The translations under genes and the position numbers were made by a program. Positions 45,120 through 58,088 of a stretch of DNA of 64,000 bases are shown piece by piece. A model generated the notes under the pieces. It was not told the DNA's origin, made no database searches, and was given only the letters and a program-made list of their open reading frames with translations. Each line of letters starts with the position of its first letter. Position 1 is the first letter of the stretch. Source of the DNA: Cystobasidium ongulense (taxonomy: Eukaryota; Basidiomycota; Cystobasidiomycetes; Cystobasidiales; Cystobasidiaceae); the NCBI GenBank assembly GCA_022835595.1, contig BQUP01000002.1:744001-808000 (forward strand), read 5' to 3'.

Positions 45120-47240
45120 ATGTCTAGTGAGCTGGCCTTGCTTTGGAAGCTGTGCATCGTAGCTCTGGTAGCTGCTGCAGGCTCCACGAAAGCCCTTCCT
45201 CTGGCAGAGAAGGAGCAAGAACTCTCATCATTTCCCTCTGGTGCGCTCCTCCTGGCTGGTCCAGCAGCCACTCCAGCTCCAAGCTCCCCACCTACCCCTA
45301 CTATCACTCCCCCACCTCAAGTCACTTGGACCTCTACTCCGCAAGCCACACGCTACTATGCAGTTTCATCCGACGGCGATATCAGTCTCAACGACCCTTG
45401 GGATGAGATCGATTCCAGAGTCTCTTCGGCTACTGCGGCTGCGATGGACATTCAAGATCCATTGCCAGAAATCGACGGTGCACCTGAAGCGCCCATAGAG
45501 ATGCCGGAATGGACATGGACCCTCACCTTTTTCAAAGAGAAACCCACAACAACAGTCGAGTCCACGGATGAGTACGGTCATGCTTCCACTCGCACCGTCA
45601 CACACTACAAAGTCGTCAGTCAGAAGAACAATAAGCCTACGACCACAGCAAAGCCACCTCCTGGTCCGGGAGGATCAGCACGACCAACCACCTGGACCTT
45701 GAGAAAGGATTATGGTTCCGATTTAGCGGCAGACATCGGTATCAAAACCTGGGCATGGGGTAAATCGCTCGTCACTGTTCTACCAAGTCTTCCTCCACAA
45801 ACATCTTCGTACTCTGTCGATCCACAACCAACTGCATATCCCTACGTCGACCCTGCTAAGAACACCGACAAGGTCATGCAAGTGATCTACCCTTCTGGAT
45901 CAGTCAATCCGGCAGCTCGGCCTCAAGGTGGTGTGGGCTTCTACGCGGCACCCAGTAAGTCGACACCTTTCGCTGATGTCCGTGATGTAATAGAAGGTCA
46001 CGCGCTGATACGCTTCATCAGTTGATATATCAGGCTCTCGCAACGTCTCCTTCTCTTACTCCGTCTACTTCCCACCGGACTTTGACTTCGTGTGAGTCTA
46101 ACCCACCTTTCTCTCCACCTGTAATTGTGCTTGACTTCTCTGACATGCATTGCGATGCTGCTACAGTAAAGGAGGCAAGATGCCGGGACTGTACGGCGGA
46201 CACGGAGGCTGCAGTGGTGGTCAAGAATCGGAGGACTGCTTCTCGACTCGTCTTATGTTTAGAAAGGGGGGAATGGGAGAACTCTACCTCTACGTTCCCA
46301 AGGGAGCTCAGGCTGCCTCTCTATGTACAATGCCTCCGCAAACCTACTGCGACACGACCTACGGCTATTCCATCGGCAGAGGAGCCTGGATCTTCAAGCG
46401 TGGGCAGTGGACGGACATCAAACAAGATATTTGGCTTAATGATCCTGGGAAACAAAATGGTGGATTCAACATATGGTGAGCTCTTTATCTAGACAATAAA
46501 TACGCACGATGAGTCCTTTACTGACTGATCGTTTGCTGCTTGACGTTCATCGCACCCCAGGGTTAATGGACAATTGGCACTATCGAATAGTCAGGTCATG
46601 TATCGCAAAGCAGTACAGTACACAGACAAAGGTCAACAAAATAAGGTAGCATCAGGCAAAGATCCAGAATCAGCTGGCAAATCCGCGGAATCGGCAGATC
46701 CGGAGGACAGCTCATTGGTTGAAGGCGTTATTCAAGATGTTGGAAGCAGATTGGGTGCACTCAGGAGAAGGGACGGCAGCCTCTCTCCCAGGCAGGACAT
46801 CGGACCGGTGTACACCAAACCACGCATGGGGTTGGCTCGAGCATTGCCTCAGCATCACAACGGCACCGAATCGTCCGAACCTGAACAAACTGCATCGATG
46901 TCGAGGATGTCCCAGCATCGTTCTGCGTCCGGCAGAGGACAGCACAACGTCTGGGTAACTCCGCAGAACACGACGCAAGAACGTCTTGGATTCCCTCATT
47001 TGACCAACTTTGCTACCAAGACGGACCCTAAGGATGTTACGTTTAACGGTATTATGTTCGGTGAGTCGTCTTGGTTCCTTTCGCCGCCGTTTTGGGCTGA
47101 ATATTATGCTGACTTCCATCTTCACTCAATCCTCAATAGACACCTTCTTCGGAGGCAGTGATCCCAGTTGGGCCACCACGCGCGACCAGCAGTCCTTCTT
47201 CAACTCTCTTGGCTTGAAGATCAATGGCTGGGAGCCATAG
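45120..47240 (+). CDS. Secreted polysaccharide lyase, family PL14-like
   Basis: Exons 45120-45954, 46034-46091, 46167-46475, 46561-47060 and 47140-47240 give 600 codons. A signal peptide is clear (LLWKLCIVALVAAAGSTKALP). About 260 residues of P/T/S-rich, probably O-glycosylated linker follow. The catalytic part then begins at VSFSYSVYFPPDFDFVKGGKMPGLYGG. It continues CFSTRLMFRKGGMGELYLYVPK, YGYSIGRGAWIF, GQWTDIKQDIWLNDPGKQNGGF and DTFFGGSDPSWA, the order known from fungal PL14 (alginate or glucuronan lyase-type) beta-jelly-roll enzymes. Between the VMYRK strand and DVTFNGIMF an insert of about 130 residues with S/E/R-rich sequence interrupts the fold. The start at 45120 is chosen because it begins the signal peptide. 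The true polymer substrate is unknown. Confidence 0.85.
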
Positions 47241-47464
47241 TAGTATACCGGGCTTGAACATGTTTTGATGCAGCATCATCAGTGTAGTTTAGTTTCCTCA
47301 CCAATGTACAAATGATCAACGCCTTGGAGTACCTGTTAGCACATCTTGGGTCTGAGACGGTCTCTTGCGATGTGACTTGTATTCCACCTTGCGCCACAGC
47401 CGTACATTTGCCTCTGTATCCATGTCGGACAGCTTGAATGTCCACCAAGCCATGCTGATATGCA

Positions 47465-49617
47465 ATGTTCCCAACACTGGGCTTGTTCGCGGCTGTGCGC
47501 TGTCCAGAGCTGTCTGCCAGCAATCCTGGCGGGCCATGTAAACGCAATCCGTGCATCTTCTCGCATACGGCGGCACCACCTCGAGCAGCTGCAATCACCG
47601 CGATAACTGCAAGCGGAAGCAACAGCAACAGCAACAGCAAGAGAGGAATAACAAACTCTGCTGCTCGAGAAGGCCTGGATGGTAGACCGCAGAAGGTGCA
47701 AAAGCAAGCCTCGTCGTCAGACGTGGCATTCAAGAAGTCGCATTCGCTATTCACGCAAGACGACGATGACGGAGACGTCAAGCCTGGCAAGACTGCGACG
47801 GCTACACTGCAGCCTTCTGCGTTTACTGCTGGAACGTCTCGTCTCGGTGCTCCACGAGCCATGGGTGGTTCGCGCACCTCCATGGTGGTTACTGGAAGTG
47901 GCAAGGTCATACGTACAGGTGCTGCTCCAGCATTGCAACCCAAGTCGACGCCTACAACTCACACGTCCAGCGTGGACCATACTTCATCATTCAAGGGCAA
48001 GGAACGAGCTACAGCGAGCGATCAGAATGCCAGCAGCTCTCGTCCTGCTGCTTCAGTGTCGGCCTTCACTTCCAGCGTCGGTCCGCCCCGACTTCCTCTC
48101 AATACACCGGCATCGTACTTCCCAGTAGCAACGCGCAATGCAATGATGAAGAATATGTACCATGAGTTCATCAGGGTTTACGAGAACTTCGCACCCAAGC
48201 AACGCCATGATCTCGCTACCGAACATGCGCTCCTCCAGGAAGCCACTGTATATGGCAAGAATAACAAGGTATGCAGGCCCCGAGACTGCTTTTGTAGTTG
48301 AAAGAAAGCTGAAGAGGACTCTTTTTAGTTCAGCTACCGTACAGCAAGCATAGCGACTATCGCTCGGCTGAAGAAGCGTCCTTCGGCTGAAAGCTTAGAT
48401 GAGACTGGTACTATGGAAGACTACGACAAACATCTCAAGGATACAGTTGAAGCTGGTCGAGATCGCCTGTCTGTCAAGAAAGCTAAAGCTCTGACAATGG
48501 ATCGCGAAGCTATGCTTGCACATGATTATGTAGTCGACATACCTCAAGGCCCAGGAGGTAACATACCCACCGAGGAAGGCGGTAATATGAATTGCGAAAG
48601 GTGTGCCGCTGATTATATAGTGCATGGTAATATGACAGAGGTGTGTCATCTTCTCATGTATACTCATCTTCCAGACAACTGACATGCTTGCTGAGTAGGC
48701 GGAGAAAACAGCTTGTGTATATCACTGGGGCAGACCCGAAGTCAAAGGTGGGCTCTGGCTTTCTGTATTTTTTCTTCAGAGCAGGGTCGTTAAGCATATC
48801 TGCGCACTTCTCTCAGCCGATAGGTCACGCCGATGGAACTGCTGTCAGCTACCTATTGATGCACCTGGGTGTACTCGCGGGCCGCATGTCTTTCTTGAGA
48901 AAACCGCAGAAGACCTACACACTCGTGCCGCTTTCATACATACAGAAGATTTACCGCATCCAGAAAATGCAAGACCCCTCAAGATCGCTGCTCTGGATTG
49001 CGAGCTGATACGAACTACAGCTGGTATGGCTTTAGCCAGACTTACCATAGTCGACGAAGAAGGAACAGAAAGATTCGACGAATTCATCCGGCCTAATGGC
49101 ATGGTCGTAGATTTGGTGACGCGATGGTCTGGTGTGACGGAAAATGACCTTGAAGAAAACGCTCGAATCAATTTTGAAAAGTTGCGGAAAGGCGTACTTG
49201 GTCAATATATCGATGAGAAGACCAGTAAGCTGTCATTTCGCTAGTGTGCGATGGTTACTGGCCTTCGGCTGAGTGTGCATCTACTCAGTTTTAATAGGCC
49301 ATGGGCTGGAGAACGATCTCAAGGCGTTACGTCTCGTTCATCCACCAGGTCGCGTTATAGATACCACACAGCTCTATCCCCACTCGAGAGGCTTGCCTTA
49401 CAGGCGTGCCCTGCGCTTTCTTGTCCAGGAACACCTTGGTACTTGTGAGTTCGAGAAAGCAAGAACCCCTCTAGGCTACCACCTGACTTGAGTCTTCCGC
49501 TCAGTTATACAAGATGGTGGCGCTACAGGACATTCGTCCTTGATCGACGCAAGAGCGGCCTTGGACTTAGTCAAAACAAAAGCTAGGAAGCTGGTCGAGA
49601 ATGGCGATCTCGACTGA
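47465..49617 (+). CDS. REX3: RNA exonuclease Rex3/REXO1-type (DEDDh)
   Basis: 3'-5' exonuclease that trims RNase MRP RNA and other small RNAs. Exons 47465-48268, 48329-48640, 48699-48747, 48817-49224, 49289-49444 and 49505-49617 give 613 codons. The family-typical N-terminus FPTLGLFAAVRCPEL...CKRNPCIFSH forms a CCCH-like finger. A disordered S/T-rich region and a conserved helix (YFPVATRNAMMKNMYHEFIRVYENF) follow. A cysteine/histidine module built over exons 2-4 comes next (NCERC, ACVYHWGRPEVK, WNCCQLPIDAPGCTRGPHVF). The DEDDh exonuclease has ALDCEL (D-x-E), ILIGHGLENDLKAL, RVIDTTQLY and GHSSLIDARAALDLV. All four acidic positions and the catalytic histidine are present. The short intron at 49225-49288 removes the stretch usually found before LIGH, so an alternative acceptor there is possible. 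Confidence 0.88.
47618..47644 (+). repeat. AGCAAC hexanucleotide run in REX3 coding sequence
   Basis: Four to five copies of AGCAAC encode alternating Ser-Asn in the disordered N-terminal region of the exonuclease. Confidence 0.85.
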
Positions 49618-49993
49618 AACCTGCTCGTAGACGCAGTAGTGCAAGTACACAATAGGGTTACCCAATGTAATGCCGTTGTTGTCAAGTCTAGCAAGTTTCG
49701 ATCCAGTGCAGGCTTTATATTGCCAATCTATTTTACACTATCCAGTTCACTTGGTGTGTCTAAACGGAAACTGCATACTACCTGTAAGACAGCAGCGTGG
49801 AAGAAAAGGAGAGTATCCCCGTGACACAACAACAGTGAGTACTCCTCCCGTACCGGTAGAAGATAAAAGAACCGCAAACTACCGCAAAACTGAAATCGTA
49901 AAAGAAAATTAAAGAGTCCTTTCATAAGCTAAAGAGTCCGTTCGTGCATATTTAGAAAGATAGACATTAGAAAGTTCGGTGAGATTGTGATTC
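49618..49993. other. Convergent intergenic region
   Basis: 376 bp between the REX3 and RhoGAP stops. Only 3' UTR-like sequence. Confidence 0.5.
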
Positions 49994-52900
49994 TCAATCG
50001 GTCGCAGCTCGTCGTTTCGAGTTTTCATCGCGTTCCTTCTTCTTCTCAGCTTGATGGTATGTCTCATAGACGGACTCGGGATCAACGAGTGAGAGACCGT
50101 GTATTGTATGGGGTTCGGCAAACAACGGATTGTCCACAGGTCCACGTATTCCCTGCTCGGGAGTTGGCAGAGCCGAGGGCGGTGATGAAGCTGTGAGGGA
50201 TGGTGGTCGGCCTGTCAACGGCGCAGCTCCAGCAGGAAGGACGTCCATTGAAGTCTTCGTGGTGAGCTGAGAGGTGGATTTAGGATCTATGCCGCCTGCA
50301 ACACCTCCTTCAACTGCTGGCTGCGATGCTTGTAGTGGTGGAACTGCTAAATTGGACCCGTCACTGCTCGTTGCGCTCCGTACCTCTGGTGAATATGTCT
50401 CTCGAAGTGGTGAAGTAGCACCCGGCTGGTATTGCCAGGATCCTGGAGCTGTAAGCCCTGCTGTAGGAGGCAGTTGCGGCAGAGGAGTAGGCACATTTGA
50501 CTGTTGATTATAGTGGCTTTGATTGTTGGAATATGAATTTGATCCCGAACGAGATCTAGCCAAGTTCTTAACGGCAGCAGCGATTGAAGCGCTACCTACT
50601 TTGGCTCGTTGTGATAACGTTCGCTTGGGAGACACGTCGGCCGTGACGGAAGTAGACGCGTGCGACGAGACATATGTAGGCGTTTCGGAGGAGCTCGGTA
50701 CTTGAGTACTGCCTTTGTATGCATCGCCATCTGAAGTGCTACTTGAGACATTGCTAGAGCGCGATTGTGACTGTGACATCGGCGCAGATAGGTATTCCAA
50801 CTGAGACTCGCCCTGTTGCGAGATATCAGGGAAAGGAGGTCCATTATGTACGACTGGTGTAGGTTCCTCTGATGAGTTTCCCTGATACGAAGAAGATCTG
50901 GGAGGGAAAGCAAGAGCTTTCGTATCGAGCACTAGTCCACTCCCTGTGAAGCCGAGCAAAGAAGGTCGAGTCGGCGAGCCTGCGCTACTTGATAGCTTTA
51001 CAGATTCCTGAGAACGACGGAATGGTATATCATCGTCATCCTCGTTATCAAAAGCCGCACTGCTGCCTTCAGATAGCCTGTTTCTGTAAGGGCTGTTCAT
51101 ACTATCTAATATAGGCAAGCCGTGGAACAGTTCTTGCCTCCTGGAAACTAAGAATTCCAAACAGCGGTCCTACCAGAGAGATGCACATGTGAGCATTGAC
51201 ATTGATATCAAAATGGTGCAGGGGCTGGACTTACCTTATGACCTTGTGCAAAAGCACTGAGGGAAGTCTCTTCGCTGAAGATAACAGGATTGAGACATAA
51301 TGCTAAAGCTTGAGGAGACATTTTGTTCGCTGCAGAATGGTTGAGTACACGCGCGAAATGAGCAACTAGCATTTTAGCAGTCGCTTGATGTGAAGGGGGC
51401 ATTTTTCGCAATTTCTTTGAAAGCGTTTTGAAAGCTTGTTCGTCGCTAGAGGCGCTGATAAGTTCGCGTTCTTTGCTGTCTATCGATAGGAGTGCATCTG
51501 GTAACTGTCGGAGATAAAGCTACGAGAAACATTGGGTTATTCAGCCCTTGAAGGTTTGATTCGATATGAGCACTATGGAAGCTGGGGACTGACCTTGAGA
51601 ACACCAGCTACTGTGTGAACATCATGTCGTTCAGGATCAAATTCGAACGCAAACTCATCTTGTTCAATTTCTTGAACTACTTGTTGTATGAGAGCAAGCT
51701 TTCCCGGTATGCGATAGATACCTTCGACATCGAGTCCTCTGCTATCGATTTCGAGTATTGCGCGTTGAACAGTCAATCTAAGGCAACGAAAGTACAAAGG
51801 AGTGTGTGTTAGTCCCGCTTTGCCGTACAAGCAAGTTTTGTGCAGTTACGGCAACCTACGGTACGAGTACTCCATCATTTGCAGCCGAATATTCAGTGAG
51901 CGAGACGCCGAAGATGAGAGAATATGAAACTCCAACATGATAATTCTCATATGGCAGAGGTTCTTCGAAGAACAGGTTGACTGTAGCAGCTCGGTTGAAG
52001 GAATTGACGTCTTGTTCAGGAGAGATTGCATATGTTGCATTCTTTGCTCTCTCGCAGACCTATTGTTGGGTCGTAATTGAAAGGAAAGGTCAGTTCAAAT
52101 GATATTACAAGGATAAGAATGTTCTGTGGCGCTTACCGTCTCAGTCTGCCTAGCTTTACCAGCCCAAGAATTACAATATTGAGCAAAAATAGATTTACAA
52201 GTAAAAGATAGATCAAAACAAAATTCGTGTAAAGAAGTTAAAGAAGCTTTTGAAACTCTTTCTCTTTGCATTCTTAGAGTTTCTAAATGATGTAAAGCAG
52301 ATCTATAGTTTGCATCACTTTCTTCTGCTTCCCTTTTCAATTTGCTTATTTTAGTTTGTAATACTGATGGTTTTAACTGCTCGTGTGTTCTTCCTGTTGC
52401 TGTACCTATTCGTGTTATGAGATTGTTTAATTGTGATCTCGATGATTTTATAGCGTGCATTGCGGCGTTGTTCACCGGAGGAGGGGAGTGAGCATCGCGA
52501 AGGACCGTAGAGGCTGAAAGGACAGTCGCAAAGGGAGATATGTCAGCCAGTAAGTATCATTACAGGGCAGACTCCGATAGAAGCACTCACTCGCACCAGA
52601 TACCAGAACATCATGACTCGTGCTGGAGGATACGTGGGGCGTCAAAGGTGAACCATATCCGCCAGACCGGCTTCCAGGTGATGAGCCAGTATTGCTACCT
52701 TGAGCATGAGATGAGGATTGAGCTTGAATTGCATCTCTCGTAGCGTTGCTCGGTCCAGCTGGAGGAGATGTTGCTTCTGGAGCTGTCAGGTTTCTAACTT
52801 CCTCGCTCTTCCGTTGGTAGACTCGCTTGAGACGGAGGGTGTGGCTCTGTTGGAAGAAGGACGGCAGAAAAGGTCAGCAAAAGAGCACAATCTTCTTGTC

Positions 52901-53551
52901 GTGCAGTGCACACATCATCCAGCAAGGCAGGCGCCACATGCCTAAGTCAAAGGGCATACATACCTTGTAATCTGCATGTTCGGAAGCCGTGTTCGCTAGT
53001 TCTTCCTTGATGCGTCTTCTCTGTCTATCTTTCTGGTCCTATAATGGGATTACAGGGTCAGAAGCGTGTATTTGATGCATGCCTGTAGCTAGATGTAGTA
53101 GCCACTACCACTCACCCTGAACTGTATCAGAGGCTCAATAACGCTTCTGTTCAAAGCGAGGACGAGCTGTTTGCGCTCAGCGAGCTCTGCATATGCTGTT
53201 GCCTTGACTTCTAGCCATGCTGCGAGTAGGGATGATTGTCCAAAGAGGGCTTCAGCCTTGCGGTCGCTTTCTTCCTGCTTTGCCAGGATCTATTTGATTG
53301 ACAGGGCAAGACGTCAGAGCAGCCAGCAGCAGGGCATGACATGGCACAAGCCTACCTTCTCCAATCCATCCAGATAGCTTGCTTCCAGTTCCGCTCTGAT
53401 GCAGGCGTGCGTTTTGCTGCGCGTCAGGACGCTTCCATCATTGTATTGTATAGCAGGACGAGCACACTCACCTCCGCCTGAAGAACTGGACGGTCGAGTC
53501 TGCAAAGGCCGTGACTGATCTGAACGCGTCGTCAACCTCTAGCACGGGCAT
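49994..53551 (-). CDS. F-BAR + RhoGAP protein (Rgd1-like)
   Basis: Rho GTPase-activating protein of the membrane-bending F-BAR class, acting in cell polarity and cytokinesis. Ten exons, 53551-53472, 53416-53356, 53289-53116, 53038-52964, 52846-52591, 52513-52137, 52059-51860, 51777-51594, 51519-51235 and 51169-49994, close in frame to 955 codons. The first ~340 residues are helical and F-BAR-like (VDDAFRSVTAFADSTVQFF, ASYLDGLEKIL, LNRSVIEPLIQF), with an S/G-rich loop inserted. RhoGAP starts at FGVSLTEYSAANDGVLVP and includes the arginine finger region GLDVEGIYRIPG, LYLRQLPDALL, HFARVLNHSAANKMSPQALALCLNPVIF. The C-terminal ~350 residues are disordered S/P-rich with no second domain. Yeast Rgd1 is shorter (about 670 residues) and lacks the long tail. 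Confidence 0.88.
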
Positions 53552-54028
53552 GGCCACCGGTTGCAGTGGTTATGGCTGTATTGAATTGTGCTGTCAATGG
53601 ACTGCAGCCACAAGCAGCAGCAGCAGCGGTACCCGCAGGCGTGTGGCCGGCAGCGATGTGCGCGTGCGAGTGCGAAGGACGCTGTGCACCCAGCTCACAT
53701 GCGCAGAGCAGGTCAGACTAGACAGATGTCTCGCTGTCTGCTTGGTGCGTCTTGTGTGTTGTGAGAAAGAAAGAGAGAAAGACGCGGGTGGTTGATCGCA
53801 TGATAGCAGCAGCTGCATGCATGAAGAGATTGAATGATCTTTCTCTCTCTCTCTTTTCATCCGACTGACTGGACATGCTGTTCATACTTCTAACAACACC
53901 ACCACAACTACACACATAGACAAGCTTCCATACTTGGTTATTCGCACCGCACACCCAAGCTCTCACTTCCCGTCAAAGCGCCTTCCGGATACGACACCCG
54001 CCTATCGACACCTTCGATATCATCCATC
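53552..54028. promoter_or_regulatory. Divergent promoter region between the F-BAR/RhoGAP gene and the SYLF-SH3 gene
   Basis: 477 bp between opposite start codons. It contains a GAGAGAAA/CTCTCTCT purine-pyrimidine tract near 53835-53860, a common feature of fungal promoters. Confidence 0.45.
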
Positions 54029-56919
54029 ATGCCCGTCTCATCACCCATGCCCCAATCCCTGCCCAAGGAATGTGCAAAGGCAACGCAGACATTCAACTCT
54101 TTCGCGTCCATCATCCCCCAAGAGATCCTACGCGGCGCAAAGGGTTTCGCCATCCTCACTATCGCAAAAGCCGGCTTTCTCTTCTCGGCTAGAGCAGGCA
54201 GCGGACTCGTCATCGTCAAGCTTGCAAATGGCAGCTGGTCAGCTCCATCGGCTGTGGGCACGGTGCGTCGTCTCTTCCTTTGCTTTCTCTATCCTTTCCT
54301 ACTTCGGTGATCGGGCTGGCCATCTGCAACCGAGCTACTCTATAAAGCAAGCAAGCATACTGACATCTGTGCCCTTTCCTAACACTTTCTTCAACGACAT
54401 AGGGCGGACTGGGAGTAGGCGGACAGGGTAAGCCCCCAATCTTCGCGCCATCGAAGTATGGACCCGCGAGACTGATCATTTCCTATGCATGGTGTCTCGC
54501 ATATTCTTCACAGCCGGTGCCGAGCTTTCAGACTTTGTGATAATCTTGAATTCCAAAGCTGCAGTTCAGTCATTCATGAGCAATGGCTCCATTAATCTGT
54601 AAGTCTTCTGCTTCTTCCCGGCTCTTCAGCGCGGTGGCTGCTGACTCCGGTCATACACGTGTTCCGTTTCTGTAGTGGCGGAAATCTATCAGTCGCAGTC
54701 GGCCCTATAGGCAGAAATGCTGAAGCTACTGGAAGCATCAATAAGTTTGCTACTATGTATTCATACTCTCGCGTGAGTTGGCTCGCGTATGACTCGCGGA
54801 CTCTCTGCACGTTCCGCGTTACTGAACTCTCTTCTTCTCCCTCTTCTTCGCGAAATGGTTTAACAGACTCGAGGTCTCTTTGGAGGTGCCTCGCTTGAGG
54901 GATCAGTCATTTTTGAAAGAAGCGATTCGAACTCCAAAGCGTACAGAGACTACATGGACGACTACCCAGGCGAGGTCAACGCGAGAATGCTATTGAGTGG
55001 TGTTATCGAGCCACCGGTATGGGCGCAAGGTCTAATCAGTGCCATCGAAAGAAGAGCAGGAACTTTATATGATGCTACCTGGGTAGATGATCAACCTTCA
55101 GATCACGAAGATCGTCGGAATAGAGGATATAGCTTTGGTAGCGAGCATGCTGCCCAATCTAGCAACCCTTCATCTCCAGTCGGTAATGCCAAGCTACGGA
55201 AGAGCAGGAGATCCGACAATGCTCAAGAAGATAATCAGTTTGGAGATGATGAGAATCCGAATCGATGGGATGGATATGAAGAAACTGCTAGGAATCCTGC
55301 TATTACAACCAGTAAAGATCGAATGTCGGTAATGGCAAATCAATTTCAAGGTCGCTTAAGAGGTTACTCGCTTGGATCTTTCGGGAAAGGAAAGAGTGGA
55401 TCTGGAGGATCTGGCTCTTCTACTCCGGCAAAGAAGTCAGCAAGAGAGAGAAGTTATAGCACTGCTACTCCGAGAACTCGCTTTGAAGAAAGTGAAGACT
55501 ATATAGACGATGATTATAATGATTATCGGACTAGCTCGCAACCTAGAACACGAGGCTTCTCTGATACGCTAGATAAGGTCCCCCCTCCATCATTAACATC
55601 ATCAACAAGCAAGGTTTCAAAGCTTACAGAACTCATGAAACGACCTGTTATGCCAACCAGAAAATCTACCTCTTCAGTACAGACTATGTCTAAAAGCTCG
55701 AGAGATTCCCCTAGCAGATGGAAACCTAATGCTTCTACAAAGAAGGAAAAGAACCGACTCCAATATGCGGGAAGGTATGAGTCTGATGAGGACAGATACG
55801 GTAGAGATGATTTCACCTCGTCTAGATCGACAGATCATCGTTCAGGGGGTCGCACAGCCGACTCACCATTTGGAGATCAAGTCAATCAAGTCGAGCACAG
55901 ATTTTCTTCAGAACACGAGGATGGTGATAGTGTTTACGGTTATCGAAACACCGACAGGGAAAAGACTGAATCTAAATCAAGATTTATGCCTAAAATGGTA
56001 CGACCGAAAACACAAAGAAGTTCTACTGCACCCGTTCAAAATAATGGTTACAAGCCATACAATGATGCGGAGTATAACAATGACAAAGACATCGATTATG
56101 ATGATATTATCCAATTTGGTGGAAATGGCAACGGAAACAAACCTTCCAAGACGAGTGTCTATGCCTTCTCGGAACGATTTGATGAAAATACTGCAAGACA
56201 ATCTGTCGATTCGCTAGATCAACAACCTATTGCGATCTTCAAACATACTGTTGAATCGGACAATCCATTCGACGAAAGTACATCAGCTGCGCCATCACAT
56301 TCCAAGCGGGACAATGAATTCTTTTCAGCTAAAGAATCAAGAGACCTGCTATCCACTTTAGACGAAGAGATCCCCCTCTCCTCTTCATATTCGGATGTAG
56401 AAAGGCCAACTCATAGGCTTGATTCACGACAATTCAACCGAAACAAAAATGGAAACGGTCGAAACGCAGCTGGATATCAAGATGATTATGATGATGACAA
56501 TGATTCTATAAGATCTATAGATTCAGCAAAAGAGTATATGTTCGTTGGACAAAAAGCTCATAGAGTACCTTTGAAAGTTAGACAGGTCGATAATGATCTT
56601 ACGCAATCCCCTACGGAAATCTATCAGAGTGATAACACTCCATTCCCGAGAGAGAAGGAATGGCGTATCGCTACCTTCGATTTCGAAGGGGGTCAGGTGA
56701 GTTGTTTTTTCCCCCATCACATCGGGTATGTGTAGCTTTTGAAGGCTGACTTATCTTGCGCTGTGTTCGTTCTTTCACCAGGCTTCCGACTTGTCCTTCA
56801 AGACGGGAGACATTATCGAAGTCCTCGCCAAAGATGACCCTGACTGGTGGAGTGGTCGAATTGGCACAAAGCAAGGTATCATCCCCGTCAACAGGACGCG
56901 TGCGCATGTGGGACAATGA
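54029..56919 (+). CDS. LSB3: SYLF (Ysc84) + SH3 actin-patch protein
   Basis: Homologue of yeast Lsb3/Ysc84, which bind actin filaments, phosphoinositides and Las17 at endocytic sites. Exons 54029-54262, 54403-54427, 54514-54598, 54676-54772, 54867-56696 and 56782-56919 give 802 codons. The SYLF domain fills ~residues 1-210: IIPQEILRGAKGFAILTIAKAGFLFSARAGSG, GGLGVGGQAGAELSDFVIILN, GPIGRNAEA and GLFGGASLEGSVI. A ~500-residue disordered S/D/R-rich middle with SRFMPKMVRPK-type basic patches follows. The C-terminal SH3 (last ~60 residues: ATFDFEGGQ, DLSFKTGDIIEVL, DWWSGRIGTKQGIIPVN) is split by the last intron. The middle is much longer than in yeast Lsb3 (about 450 residues in all). The 25-bp exon 2 makes the SYLF core easy to miss. 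Confidence 0.93.
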
Positions 56920-57331
56920 TGACAATAAGACAAGCATGGCGGGATCGTCAGCATGTACATATAGCACATATGTCAAAAAGCATTCTACTTCTTGTTTTTC
57001 CTAGTTCTTGCATAACTTCATGGTTTCTCAGCGATACAGTACCTCATTTCTCGTGCTTCTCTTCAGTGTACCATTAAAATCATAAGCTACTCCACCTGCT
57101 TCATGTAGCCGGAATTGATAAGAAATAACACCTATATAGCTTTCCAGTAGCGCCCTCAGTGTGCGTTTGCTTGCCGGTCACATAAGAATCTTGATAACCC
57201 TCATCACGCCAATTTCAGGTCTAGTACGTTTGACAGATTTACGATAGTTTACACTAATGCTACAATATGCAGGTAACGACGACAAATGGGAAGACAGTGC
57301 GTAGGGAATAAATAAGCAGAAATCCAGAATA
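56920..57331. other. Convergent intergenic region
   Basis: 412 bp between two stops; 3' UTR-like, nothing else seen. Confidence 0.45.
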
Positions 57332-57919
57332 TTATCGGATCTTTCCCAGATTTTCTGCACCTTTCCAAGGCGTGTGGAAGGGCGAATATATGCCTAAGTG
57401 ATGGAAGGAATGGTCAGCAAGCATTCGATCTGTTTCTTTAACGGTATGCATTGGCTTACCTCTGACGCTCTCCGTCGTGCTCTTGACTGGGTGACCCTTC
57501 TCTAATCTCAGCTTGTCGCCTGACGAGTCGAGTAGCAGCTGCACTTTCGAAGCAATGTCTTGGGGCTCTAAATTCCGCACGCAGATGACCTTGTCGCGGT
57601 TGTTGACTGTACATACACACAATCTAGTCAGTATAGTGTATCAGTCAGCTAAACTGCCAGACTCACGATAGAGGCCTCGAAGGACAGGATGCTTGAAAGG
57701 TCGCTTCTTGACTATGATTTCAACAGAAGGATTCTCTCTTGCAACTTTAGCGATTCCATCCTCTCCACCAGCGATAAAGCGTCTCATGCCATCGTTTGAG
57801 CCCCATACTTCGCAGTATTCAACTACGAGCTTCTTGCACGGCAGTCGGAAGTTTGCGAACCCATTTGACGGACGACTGGCGGCGAGGGAGGCTCGCATGA
57901 GGGGTGGAATGGACGGCAT
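57332..57919 (-). CDS. MRPL51: Mitochondrial large-subunit ribosomal protein mL43 (Mrpl51)
   Basis: Component of the mitochondrial 54S/large ribosomal subunit with a thioredoxin-like L51/S25/CI-B8 fold. Exons 57919-57667, 57606-57460 and 57393-57332 give 153 codons, a normal size. Recognised by LPCKKLVVEYCEVWGSNDGMR, the run ARENPSVEIIVKKRPFKHPVLRG and the VICVRNLEP strand, plus the conserved SPFHTPW near the C-terminus. The start is the ATG of MPSIPPLMRAS, giving a short basic N-terminus typical of this protein. Its start codon lies 169 bp from that of the divergent dysferlin-domain gene. Confidence 0.9.
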
Positions 57920-58088
57920 GCTTGCGAATCTGCCTCGAGCCAGCGAATAACGGTACTTGGGCTCGTTAAGGTGATTGTGCTGGCTGTATCGTGGTGGGAG
58001 AGAAAGAAAGCAGCCTGATGATCAACTTTCCAGGTTGTCCTCGTATGTACCACCATCGACAACATCAAGTACAGCCCAGATGGCATGA
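57920..58088. promoter_or_regulatory. Compact divergent promoter (169 bp)
   Basis: Separates the start codons of mL43 (minus) and the dysferlin-domain gene (plus). Both promoters and 5' UTRs must fit here, or transcripts overlap. Confidence 0.45.
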
